Positions 16,001 through 22,065 of a stretch of 64,000 nucleotides of DNA are shown in pieces. A program made the translations under genes and the position numbers. The notes beneath the pieces were generated by a model. The model did no database searches. It worked only from the letters and a program-made list of their open reading frames with translations, and had not been told where the DNA came from. Each line of letters starts with the position of its first letter. Position 1 is the first letter of the stretch. The DNA comes from Pseudomonas fluorescens (GTDB lineage: Bacteria > Pseudomonadota > Gammaproteobacteria > Pseudomonadales > Pseudomonadaceae): assembly GCF_005938625.1 (NCBI RefSeq), contig NZ_VCNJ01000001.1, positions 243,678-307,677 on the forward strand, written 5' to 3'.

Positions 16001-18384
16001 TCAACGGCACGCCAGGGGTCAATCCGAGCGGTAACGTGCTGAGCAACGACAACGATGTCGATGCCAACGACGCCAAACTGGTCACCGGTATCCGCACGGG
16101 CAGCGAAGCGGCCGGCGGTACCTTCACCAGCGTTGTCGGCGCACAGACCTTCAACGGTTTGTACGGCACGCTGACCGTCAACACCGACGGCACTTACAGC
16201 TACGTGGTCAACAACAACCTCGCCGCCGTGCAGGCGCTGAAAGTCGGCGATTCGCTGGTGGAAACCTTCACCTATCGCCTGCGCGACATCGCCGGGGCCA
16301 CCGACACTGCGCAACTGAGCATTCGCATCGACGGCGCCTGGGATGCGCCGGTCGCGGCCAACGATACCGTGCTGGCCGTGGCGGACAACGGCAACGGCAA
16401 CGGCGTCAACCCGAGCGGCAACGTGCTGCCCAATGACACCGACGTCGACCAGGGTGACAGCAAGACCGTCACCGGCATTCGTTTCGGCACGGAAGACGCC
16501 GGCGGCAGTCTGGCCGGGGTCACGGCTGGCACCGACAACAGCAACGGCACGCTGATCAACGGCCTCTACGGGCAGTTGATCATCGGCGCCGATGGCAGCT
16601 TCACCTATAACCTCGACTCGAACAATGCGGCGGTGCTGGCTTTGGGGCCGCTGCAATTTCTCAATGAGCGCTTTACCTATCAGGTCAGCGACCGTGGCGG
16701 GCAGAACGATCTGGCGGAAATCCACATCATCATTCGCGGGCGCAACATTGCACCGGTGGCCAATACCGACACAGCGACGGCGATCGAGGCCGGTGGCAGC
16801 AATAACGATCAACCCGGTTTCAACCCCGGCGGCAATGTGCTGGACAACGACACCGACGCCGAAAGCGATCCGCTGTCGGTGATCGGCATTCACACCGGCA
16901 CCGTCACCGCAATCGGCACGGTCGGCAGCGTCGGCACCTCGTTGCGCGGGTTGTATGGCGACTTGCTGATCAATGCCGACGGCAGCTACACCTACACCGT
17001 CGACAACAACCTTGCTGCCGTACAGGCCTTGCGTCAGAGCGGCCAGGCCCTGAATGAAGTGTTCACCTACACCATCGTCGATCGCTGGGGCGACACCAGC
17101 GCCGCCGAATTGCGCATCACCGTCGATGGCCGCAACGATACGCCGATCGCCGCCGATGACAGCGCCACGGCGATCGAAGCCGGAGGCGTCAACAACGGCA
17201 CGGCGGGCAGCAACGCCACGGGCAACGTGCTGGACAACGATACGGACGTCGACAGCGTGGCCAATGGCGAAGGCAAACAGGTGCAAAGCGTCAGCAATCA
17301 GGCCGGCCAGTCAACCGGCGCCGGGCAAGTGTTGATCGGCCTCTACGGGCAACTGACGTTGAACGCCGATGGCAGCTACACGTACGTCATCGACAACGAC
17401 AATCCCGTGGTCCAGGCCTTGCGCACGGCGGGCGAAACCCTCAGTGAAACCTTCACCTACCGCATGGTCGACACGGCCGGCGCGACCTCGGGTGCGCGTT
17501 TGACCGTGGTGATTCAGGGTGCGAACGATGCTCCGATCGCACAAAACGACAGCGGTTTTGCCAGCGATCAGTCCCCTGCCCCGCAAACCACCGGCAACGT
17601 GCTGCCCAACGATGGCGACGTCGACGGCAATGACAGTCTGGTGGTGGTCGGCGTACGCACCGGCGCCGAGTCGGGTTCCGGTGCGGCAGGCGTGATTGGC
17701 CAGCCGATCATTGGCTTGTACGGAACACTGGTACTGAACGCCGACGGCAGTTACACCTACACCATCGATCAGAACAACCCTTCCGTACTCGCCGCCGCCG
17801 GCCTCGGGCAGATTCTGCGCGACGTGTTCACCTACACGATCAACGACCGTGCCGGCGCCAGCGATCAGGCCGAACTGGTGATTACCCTCGACATCGCCAC
17901 GCCGTTCATACCGGCACCGGGCGGCAACAACTTCGAACGTGACCCGAACACCCTGAACCGCAATTTCCTGATCCCTGATCCGCAGCCGGCGGTGTTTGTC
18001 ACACCGGTGGTCGAGCGCGCCGCTGAAATCTCCGAACTCTCGGCCTGGGGCGTCGATGGCAGCAACCTGCGGCTGGCGGCGGTCGGTGAGTTCACCAGCG
18101 AATCAGTGGGCAACGGTCTGGGCCTGGTGCCGGGGCAATTCGTCGCGCAAGCGGTGCGTACCAGCCGCCTCGAAAGCGAACTGGACCTGCTGTGGATTCA
18201 GGGGCGTCAGGGCCGCACCGGTTTGAGCGCCGATGGCTTGTTGAGCGACCCGTCGCTGTTCACCTTGAACCCGGCCGACCTGACACACAACCCGGCACAC
18301 GCAGAAAAGCCTCATGAAAAACCACGGGCCAAGGGCTTCAGCGCGCAATTGCGCGATGCAGCGCAACGACGCACGCCACGGTAA
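7072..18384 (+). CDS. Giant LEPR/DUF4347 surface protein with VCBS repeats, about 3770 aa
   Basis: This is probably an adhesin or biofilm-matrix protein. The start at 7072 has a GAGG site eight bases upstream; an in-frame ATG at 7042 has none and would add ten residues. Domain order: LEPRILFDG motif near residue 22; DUF4347 at about 70-240 (IMSHGAAGQFTLGN, IQLYGCDVGAGAVG); many DUF11-like beta modules to about residue 1860; an SdrD B-like module (ITGTLWND...DANGQYRFGVLP) at about 1865-1980; a cadherin-like module (FNGTDTLTVLSND) to about 2125; eleven VCBS repeats to about 3610; and a tail ending in a basic stretch with KGFSAQLRDAAQR. I see no Sec signal peptide, no RTX nonapeptides and no classical type I signal. 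Four envelope-machinery genes follow on the same strand, starting 45 bases downstream, and probably export or anchor it. Confidence 0.88.
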   Translation: MQGSRNGLSGAHWRPQRQSLALEPRILFDGAAASAAADQHHSDPAAPPAAVDAQVPHSTPTEGRATEPAPSAARSLLVIDSRIENRDQLVAQLPGNVTAIVVNVGEDGLAAISAALAQLGKVDSIQIMSHGAAGQFTLGNRTVSSDNIDSLGKTLEQWRNNLSQGADIQLYGCDVGAGAVGQTLVSELARWTGADVGASSNDTGSSQAGGDWTLETRVGDLDKSIAISSLAMAHFDGLLADAAPTATVSTGGSDVLLGDRFTFTVNFSNTSTQVGYAPFINLAMPVTGKDGDDGVNFISATYLGQNLISHVVTFDANGNATHPLAKDANGNFLIINAATYGMRAGDKLVVIELPFASVTNQQPVIGVQITASLSNLADTAFSNGTPDLTIRASGGFEFGNDALDNPTNDPSLIQAGTATFVVHPTVITVSETINTPEGETATGPNYVRTLTLSATPAPGQTLTNVVVTQPLPDNIQVNSITPGAGGRLTSITLHDGTVVTNAAEIAVLIAANDVYINSFTVAYDSLTGKTDTVVAFYVPEVDANGQPVINPVTGDAVTVTLGPPTASGQWVPLDPRDVTAPNTTIDFSGTGQSTQFIAKSITLLKTATMQNDIGHSGISPGDTLQYTLNLAISDYFAFGKDFFNEGQLVIRDQLSDGQTLSGTPTLTVTINGVAQTITLVTSVVNNADGSTSMVFDIAQSLRNAFNNIRGWLNGDLAFDDTLQGAVVAVLSYSAIVGQTYKPPSGNPHPDINEGDELGNTATVDGTLLVDRFNLTGESETDGSTTTSVIPTSNVDINLVEVNNGAPPGNGELRPGDEVTFELSYDLITGDYEQFKLTAYLPLPLFNVSGITWGSGNDVGQWALGAGNTNAGGVVSVTSSDGNSVVFDFGSFATNTTTGSRIVIRFTVRVGDQPFADQRSLDVLAQSSQQTTLTDRTLISSDVVAIVSVAEPVLNIKHGVVSGSNGTVTGTSGSWNPPGSTGVPFNGSVTDLSAVDGNISNIDGADRLRLVTAIENSGGGGAFDVSTSITLPSGLSFVGGSLAAANLQIYRGDGTLLVLGTDYSVSGNQITFLDAGGQASLLAGRSGTAADTSGANVVVISYDVEVSATIEASRSLQSTATLSNYASVNDGTDFTPTDLIDLASQQIAAPVISKVFADGTLDNGDSSASHTNGSDLVVGESMRYDIVITLPEGTTQNLRIEDLIPPGMRLDTSFNGGLGYQIITTRAGSGALGADFAGSVLVGGFAGIGGALGGDGVDGRWTFSVSSVSADNQTGNNTFVIRLQLVANNVIANQANVSLQNNAQLVYNDPDGDTPNGAVALDRNVALSGGQPTVTVREPTLQINQVITSTSGLGGYDQGDTVTFNITLTNGNGSTDFSAFDISFLDTLPTQLSNVTLVGVLYQNGATNNGGVAFEIVGGQLRTASGANIDIAKGGSIVLQLSGIVNASAAALSNIANVASVQWTSLDGGNAGERTGIDGVLNGGTLNDYRNLSTLLIPVAQAIEISRVGGLPDTAAPNPTTTTVEQVTVGEVIRYRVVVLVPEGNNPNYQVQITLANGLQFISPDALVNALRIAFISNGGLSSDANLIVGGTLNINGNENSPEALPITADLSGLAPQGIFDPSRLTVITNPDGSQVVTFNLGNVVNGNGDDADLEGISIEFNVRVTNIAANIAGAQLAVTAQEIVNGAGRAVSDTVFERVVEPSFSGLDKQIVTFNPNPSGSTGNATVQLSFTQNGGLPAFDARVSDGFAGGSNYTLLSVSINGVSYGPSNLPTGISFSTSGGLSVNFDQLDVGAQIQVRYSVDLPNSTIVASSNATLTWSSLPEDFTSWGGNSVGVDGTATGERDGSAVGPNQYILRDTAGLGVITGTLWNDTASPTASATPDGAGLAGQTVTLTWAGADGRLDTTADNLQFTTTTDANGQYRFGVLPLGVFRIDVPAGLVSYPQPLGDLRVRVDSDAGTLGQITITLGDADTQSANAGYVEQNDAPVNTLPGTQNGLEDVVLNIGGISVADVDADRDPNVNDRAISVILTVTHGTLFLGATVPGVTVSGANTASMTLTGNLADINTALASLQYLGNANFNGTDTLTVLSNDRGNYGDADGEGIPGTAADALTDTDTLQIILAAVNDNPVGVNDSATALEAGGSNNASAGIDPRGNVLSNDTDVDIATNADQLHVVSVGPGAGIQTPVLGVTVINGLYGQLVIGSNGSYQYVVDNNNAAVQALRVSGQTLQDNFNYVLADLAGETSTATLTVTLQGANDTPQGIDDDGVAIEAGGVNNGTPGSDASGNVLTNDQDVDSAANGETRTVTGIRPVAEAGSGNFTAVSGATAIAGLYGTLTINPDGTYSYVVNNSNATVQRLSAGQQLVEFFSYRLTDTGGLDDVAQLRIVIQGANDNPVASDDAASAQAASSNGTASESNPSGNVIQFPSRPGPITQPGGNGIDQDVDANDQPSSQLLVNGVINKSEASYNPAVDVLSGVANGTTSANGTLVAGLYGTLRIGADGSFFYDVDSTNAAVQALAPGQTLTEFFTYRVTDTTGLTDTAQLVITVHGVNDPPVAQNVIAVATEAGGINNLTPGVNPSGDVTANDTDPDGDPLTVTLIKSGASGDPGTPIAVNLGGTVIAGLYGTLTIFPDGSYVYEVDNSNPDVQALRRSVDLLSERFTYTVSDGVGATPEIDTAEIIVLIRGQNDNPLANDDSGVAIEAGGLNNSQPGQDPTGNVLDNDSDVDGGEVPGDLPNYDYGETRAVSSVRTGSEAATGTAGALGTELRGTYGWLTLNADGSYSYRLDNSMAAVQALRAGNTLLDAFSYEVIDATGATDRATLNISIQGRNDTPIAQNDSNTAVEAGGANNATPGTDPSGNVLSNDTDVDGNGEVLSVIGVNQGSSVGLIGSAFNGTYGRLTLNADGSYSYQVDNLNPQVQALRSNADSLTETFTYQIRDLAGATSSATLTITIRGANDNPIASDDSAVAVEAGGTFNGTPGVNPSGNVLSNDNDVDANDAKLVTGIRTGSEAAGGTFTSVVGAQTFNGLYGTLTVNTDGTYSYVVNNNLAAVQALKVGDSLVETFTYRLRDIAGATDTAQLSIRIDGAWDAPVAANDTVLAVADNGNGNGVNPSGNVLPNDTDVDQGDSKTVTGIRFGTEDAGGSLAGVTAGTDNSNGTLINGLYGQLIIGADGSFTYNLDSNNAAVLALGPLQFLNERFTYQVSDRGGQNDLAEIHIIIRGRNIAPVANTDTATAIEAGGSNNDQPGFNPGGNVLDNDTDAESDPLSVIGIHTGTVTAIGTVGSVGTSLRGLYGDLLINADGSYTYTVDNNLAAVQALRQSGQALNEVFTYTIVDRWGDTSAAELRITVDGRNDTPIAADDSATAIEAGGVNNGTAGSNATGNVLDNDTDVDSVANGEGKQVQSVSNQAGQSTGAGQVLIGLYGQLTLNADGSYTYVIDNDNPVVQALRTAGETLSETFTYRMVDTAGATSGARLTVVIQGANDAPIAQNDSGFASDQSPAPQTTGNVLPNDGDVDGNDSLVVVGVRTGAESGSGAAGVIGQPIIGLYGTLVLNADGSYTYTIDQNNPSVLAAAGLGQILRDVFTYTINDRAGASDQAELVITLDIATPFIPAPGGNNFERDPNTLNRNFLIPDPQPAVFVTPVVERAAEISELSAWGVDGSNLRLAAVGEFTSESVGNGLGLVPGQFVAQAVRTSRLESELDLLWIQGRQGRTGLSADGLLSDPSLFTLNPADLTHNPAHAEKPHEKPRAKGFSAQLRDAAQRRTPR
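13450..17900 (+). repeat. Eleven tandem VCBS repeat units within the surface protein gene
   Basis: Eleven units of about 125-155 codons each begin with a DxPxAxDDSxxAIEAGG-like stretch. They continue through GNVLxNDxDVD and LYGxLTxNADGSYxYxVDN, and end in FTYxxxDxxG...ITIxGxN. Unit starts fall near 13450, 13846, 14251, 14728, 15139, 15568, 15949, 16342, 16747, 17137 and 17527. Asp/Asn-rich turns in each unit fit calcium-stabilised beta domains. The DNA copies are divergent but still similar enough to allow copy-number change. Confidence 0.85.
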
Positions 18385-18429
18385 AGCGGTCGACCTGAAG
18401 AAAAATTCGAAGAATGCAAAGGAATGAAC

Positions 18430-19968
18430 ATGCGCCTACACGCGAACCGGCTTCTCAGTACCGCCATCGCTTCTGCACTGTTGCTCAGTGCTTGCTCATC
18501 AACGGAGCCGAAACCCTCCACAGACGAAGAAAACCGTCAACGGATCATTGCCGACCAGTCACGCATGTATTCCGGTCAGGAGCCGGTCACCGCACCGATC
18601 ACCTTTTACGAAGCCGCCGCGCGGGCCCTGAAATACAACCTCGACTACCGCCTCAAACTGATGGAAAGCGCGCTGGCCTCGGACCTGCGCGATGTTTCCA
18701 GCCATGAAATGCTCCCGCGTCTGGTCGCCTCGGCCGGGTATGCCGGGCGTGACAACGATTCCGGCGGCACCTCGATCGGCATCGAAGACCGTCAGGTCAG
18801 CTTGCGTCCATCGACCTCGGAAGAGCGCTATCGCGAAGTCTACGGTCTGGGTTTGAGCTGGAGTCTGCTGGATTTCGGCGTCGCGTATTACCGCACGCAG
18901 CAGAAATCCGACCAGATCCTCATGGCCGAAGAGCGTCGGCGCAAAGTCGCGCAGAACGTGCTGCAGGACGTGCGTAACGCTTATTGGCGAGCGCTCGGCG
19001 CTCAGCGTTTGATGCCGGAAGTCGACAAGCTGTTGATGCGCACCCACACCGCGCTGACCTCGGCCCGCCAAGCGGAAACCCGTGGCCTGCTACCGCGTCA
19101 GGAAATCCTCGCTTATCAGCGGGCGCTGCTCGACTCGATCTACCTGCTGACCGTGCGCCGTCAGGATCTGGAGTTCGCTCAAGCCGAGCTGTCGGCGCTG
19201 ATGTCGCTGCCGCCGGGTTCGAAAATGATCCTCGCCGACATGCCCGACCCGCCGCTGCCGGAAGTGCGTCAGAGCATGGCGCGGCTCGAACAGCTGTCGT
19301 TGGAAAATCGCCCGGAAATCATGGAAGAGTGGTACCGCAAACGCGTCAATCAAAAGGATCTGGAGATCGCCAAGGCGCAGCTGTGGCCGAATGTCAGCGT
19401 CGATTTTGGCTACAAGTACGATTCCAACAAATACCTCTACAACAACGACTGGATGAGCACCGGTCTGCAAGTGTCGATGAACCTGATTCGTCTGCTGCAA
19501 CTGCCGTCACTGAACGCGGCGGAAAAATCCCAGAGTGAAACCGACGACACCCGGCGCGTGGCGCTGTCGATGGCGATTCTCACCCAAGTGCGGGTCGGCA
19601 CCCTGCGCTATCAACTGGCGCGGCAGGAGGTCGAGTTTGCCGAAGACAGCCTGCGCGTCGATCGCAGCCTGCTCGACTACGCCCAAGCGGCGAAAACCGG
19701 TGCGCTGGGCTCGGAACTGGAAGTGATTCGCTCCGAGGGACGTTATCTGCTCTCGCGTTATCAGCGTGAAGCGGCGTTCTCCAGTGCGCAGGCCGCATGG
19801 GGGCGGATGTACAACTCGGTCGGGCTGGACGTGCTGCCCAAGGAAATCTCGCAACACGACATCAAGACCCTGGCCCGGGAGATCCAGCGCACCTTGAACG
19901 AACAAGAACAACAACGTCTGCTCGCTGCCACTTCGCAAGGAACGCCGAATGCGCAAAATCGCCCTTGA
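18430..19968 (+). CDS. TolC-family outer membrane efflux lipoprotein, about 512 aa
   Basis: The N-terminus is a lipoprotein signal (LLSTAIASALLLSAC, lipobox Cys about residue 22). A TolC/OEP fold follows: two repeats of long helices and strands, with DVRNAYWRALGAQRLMPEVD and LEIAKAQLWPNVSVDFGYKY as recognisable segments. It should form the trimeric outer membrane channel of the export system. The ATG at 18430 is favoured because AAAGGA sits six bases upstream; an in-frame ATG at 18424 is possible. It follows the giant protein by 45 bases and overlaps the next gene by 20 bases, so the cluster is probably one operon. Lipidated TolC homologues are usual in OprM-like systems, less so in type I adhesin export. 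Confidence 0.85.
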   Translation: MRLHANRLLSTAIASALLLSACSSTEPKPSTDEENRQRIIADQSRMYSGQEPVTAPITFYEAAARALKYNLDYRLKLMESALASDLRDVSSHEMLPRLVASAGYAGRDNDSGGTSIGIEDRQVSLRPSTSEERYREVYGLGLSWSLLDFGVAYYRTQQKSDQILMAEERRRKVAQNVLQDVRNAYWRALGAQRLMPEVDKLLMRTHTALTSARQAETRGLLPRQEILAYQRALLDSIYLLTVRRQDLEFAQAELSALMSLPPGSKMILADMPDPPLPEVRQSMARLEQLSLENRPEIMEEWYRKRVNQKDLEIAKAQLWPNVSVDFGYKYDSNKYLYNNDWMSTGLQVSMNLIRLLQLPSLNAAEKSQSETDDTRRVALSMAILTQVRVGTLRYQLARQEVEFAEDSLRVDRSLLDYAQAAKTGALGSELEVIRSEGRYLLSRYQREAAFSSAQAAWGRMYNSVGLDVLPKEISQHDIKTLAREIQRTLNEQEQQRLLAATSQGTPNAQNRP

Positions 19969-20722
19969 GTGCCGTTTCGGGGCCCTGCTGTTGGCCAGTC
20001 TGATCCTGCCCGTCCACGCCGAAGACAGCCCGTCGGCCACAGCTCTGGAAAGTGCCAGTGCGATTCGTGTGTTGCTCGCCGCCGAACTGGAAACCACCCT
20101 CTCCAGCCAGATGGCCGGCACCCTCGGTGAACTGAAAGCCGGGTTCGGCGAACAGGTCGCCAAGGCCGAATTGCTCGCGCGTTTCAACTGCAATGAAGCC
20201 GAAGCGCGCTCAAAAGTCGCCGCAGCGGAACTGGCCATGGCCAAACAGAACCTGCAAGCGAAACAGCAATTGCGTCAGCTCAACGCGGTCGGCGATATCG
20301 AAGTGTCGATGGCCAATACTGAAGTGCAAAAAGCGGATGGCGCGCGGGCCATGGGCGCGGCGCAAAGTAGTTACTGCCAAGTGCTCGCGCCGTTTTCCGG
20401 GCGTGTGGCCAAGGTTTACGTCAAGCCTTACCAAACCGTCTCGGCCGGTACGCCGCTGTTCGATCTGGTCAGTGACGGCGCATTGAAAGTACGCCTGAAC
20501 GTGCCTTCGAATCTGCTCAAAGACCTCAAACCCGGCTTGCCGCTGCAGGTCAGCATCCATGAAACCGGCAAGACCTACCCGGCCCATGTCAGCGGCATCA
20601 ATTCACGGGTCGATGCAGTAGCACAAACCGTTGAACTGGAAGCGAAGCTCGACAACAAGTACCCCGACTTGATGGCCGGCATGAGCGGCACCGCGCAGTT
20701 CGAGCAAGACGCGCGCCCATGA
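19949..20722 (+). CDS. Periplasmic HlyD-type adaptor protein, short form, 257 aa
   Basis: A cleavable signal peptide (LLLASLILPVHAED) is followed by a membrane-fusion protein fold. There is a first lipoyl half (LSSQMAGTLGELKAGFGEQV), a helical hairpin (about residues 75-130), a second lipoyl half (CQVLAPFSGRVAKVYVKPYQ) and a beta-barrel ending in DLMAGMSGTAQFEQ. There is no transmembrane anchor, so it should be free in the periplasm. It would bridge the TolC channel to the inner-membrane partners. Its start has an AAGGA site inside the end of the TolC gene (20-base overlap), and its stop overlaps the next start (ATGA). It is shorter than typical HlyD or AcrA adaptors. Confidence 0.85.
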   Translation: MRKIALECRFGALLLASLILPVHAEDSPSATALESASAIRVLLAAELETTLSSQMAGTLGELKAGFGEQVAKAELLARFNCNEAEARSKVAAAELAMAKQNLQAKQQLRQLNAVGDIEVSMANTEVQKADGARAMGAAQSSYCQVLAPFSGRVAKVYVKPYQTVSAGTPLFDLVSDGALKVRLNVPSNLLKDLKPGLPLQVSIHETGKTYPAHVSGINSRVDAVAQTVELEAKLDNKYPDLMAGMSGTAQFEQDARP

Positions 20723-22065
20723 CCATGAACGAGCCGTTGCCGCACCCTCACCTGCTGCTCGAACTCGATGCGCTGCGTGATAAAGCCATGGCCGCTGACT
20801 CGCTGAACAGCCTGGCGTTCAGCATGGCCAACGACCTGTACCCGTTGCTACCGTTTCATCAGGCGCTGGTGTTTGCCCAGCGTGAATCCTCATTGGAATT
20901 GCTCAACGTCTCTGGTCTGTCACGGCCCAGCGAAGATTCGCCCTATCTGGTGTGGCTGCGCCGTGCCAGTCGTTGGGTCGCGGCGCAAGTGCCCGATGCT
21001 GAGCCGGTATGGCTCGCTCAGGAAACCGCCGCGCCGCCAGCGGACATCGCCGAGGGCTGGAACGAATGGTGGCCGTCGGGGCTGTGGTGCATTCCGCTGC
21101 AGGATCGCGACAATCAACGGCTTGGCGTGTTGATCCTGTTGCTGGAGCAAGAACCGCCGGGCGTGTTGTGGCAACACCTCAAAGGTTTGGTCGCGACCTG
21201 GGCGTATTGCTGGTCGGCGCTGACTCGGCGCAAGCGTTTCAGTCGCTGGCGACCCAATCGCAAGCAACTGCTGCTCGCGGCGATTGTACTTGGCGCCCTG
21301 CTGTTATTGCCGGTACGCCAGAGCGCATTGGCGCCGACGGAAATCGTCTCGCGCCAGGCGCAGATCATCAGCTCGCCAATCGATGGTGTGATCGAAAAGA
21401 TTCAGGTTCGGCCCAATCAACCGGTGGACGCCGGCACGCCGCTGTTTTCCCTCGATGAAACCACCCTGCGCAGCCGCGCCGAAGTGCTCGGCAAGGAAGT
21501 TGCGGTGGCCGATGCCGAATTGCAGGCGGCCAGTCAGCGCGCGTTCGACAACCCGCAAAGCAAAAGTGAACTGACCTTGCTTGCCGGGCGCGCGCAGCAA
21601 CGGCGAGCGGAGCTGGCGGCGGTGCAGGCGCAACTCAAACGCACGCAAGTGCTGTCGCCACGCGGCGGCGTCGCGGTGTTCAGCGATCCCAATGACTGGC
21701 TGGGCAAACCGGTCGTGACTGGCGAACGCATCATGCAAGTGGCTGACCCGTCGCAACCGGCCATGCTGATTCAATTGGCCGTGGCCGACGCGATTGCCTT
21801 GGAACCGGGCGCAGAAGTGACATTGTTCCTCACCGCCTACCCGCTGACCCCACTCAAAGGGCAGATCCTCGAAACCAGCTACCAGGCACGCCCCAGCGAT
21901 GAAGGTGTGGTCGCTTATCGCTTGCTCGCCAGCATCGAGGGCGCCCCGGAGCACGCGCGCCTCGGCCTGCACGGCACAGCGAAGATCTATGGCGGAAGGG
22001 TCATGCTCGGTTATTACCTGCTGCGCCGACCCTTGGCGACGCTGCGTGCGTGGAGTGGCTGGTAA
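20719..22065 (+). CDS. GAF-like domain / HlyD-type membrane fusion hybrid, 448 aa
   Basis: Residues 1 to about 165 form a cytoplasmic domain resembling a GAF fold (LPFHQALVFAQRESSLELLN, then GLWCIPLQDRDNQRLGVLIL). After a basic patch (TRRKRFSRWRPNRKQ) comes a single transmembrane helix at about 180-195 (LLLAAIVLGALLLLPV). A periplasmic HlyD part follows, with lipoyl halves around IISSPIDGVIEKIQVRPNQP and VLSPRGGVAVF and a short hairpin between them. The GAF-like part could sense a ligand or serve as a docking surface where an ABC ATPase would normally act. It is coupled on both sides: ATGA overlap with the preceding gene and TAATG with the next. The GAF assignment is by pattern and less certain than the HlyD part. 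Confidence 0.8.
   Translation: MTMNEPLPHPHLLLELDALRDKAMAADSLNSLAFSMANDLYPLLPFHQALVFAQRESSLELLNVSGLSRPSEDSPYLVWLRRASRWVAAQVPDAEPVWLAQETAAPPADIAEGWNEWWPSGLWCIPLQDRDNQRLGVLILLLEQEPPGVLWQHLKGLVATWAYCWSALTRRKRFSRWRPNRKQLLLAAIVLGALLLLPVRQSALAPTEIVSRQAQIISSPIDGVIEKIQVRPNQPVDAGTPLFSLDETTLRSRAEVLGKEVAVADAELQAASQRAFDNPQSKSELTLLAGRAQQRRAELAAVQAQLKRTQVLSPRGGVAVFSDPNDWLGKPVVTGERIMQVADPSQPAMLIQLAVADAIALEPGAEVTLFLTAYPLTPLKGQILETSYQARPSDEGVVAYRLLASIEGAPEHARLGLHGTAKIYGGRVMLGYYLLRRPLATLRAWSGW

Noticed and set aside
15163..17286. A 707-codon open frame on the minus strand opposite the VCBS repeats
   Set aside because: It mirrors the periodicity of the VCBS units and shows no family features; an artefact of codon bias in the real gene.
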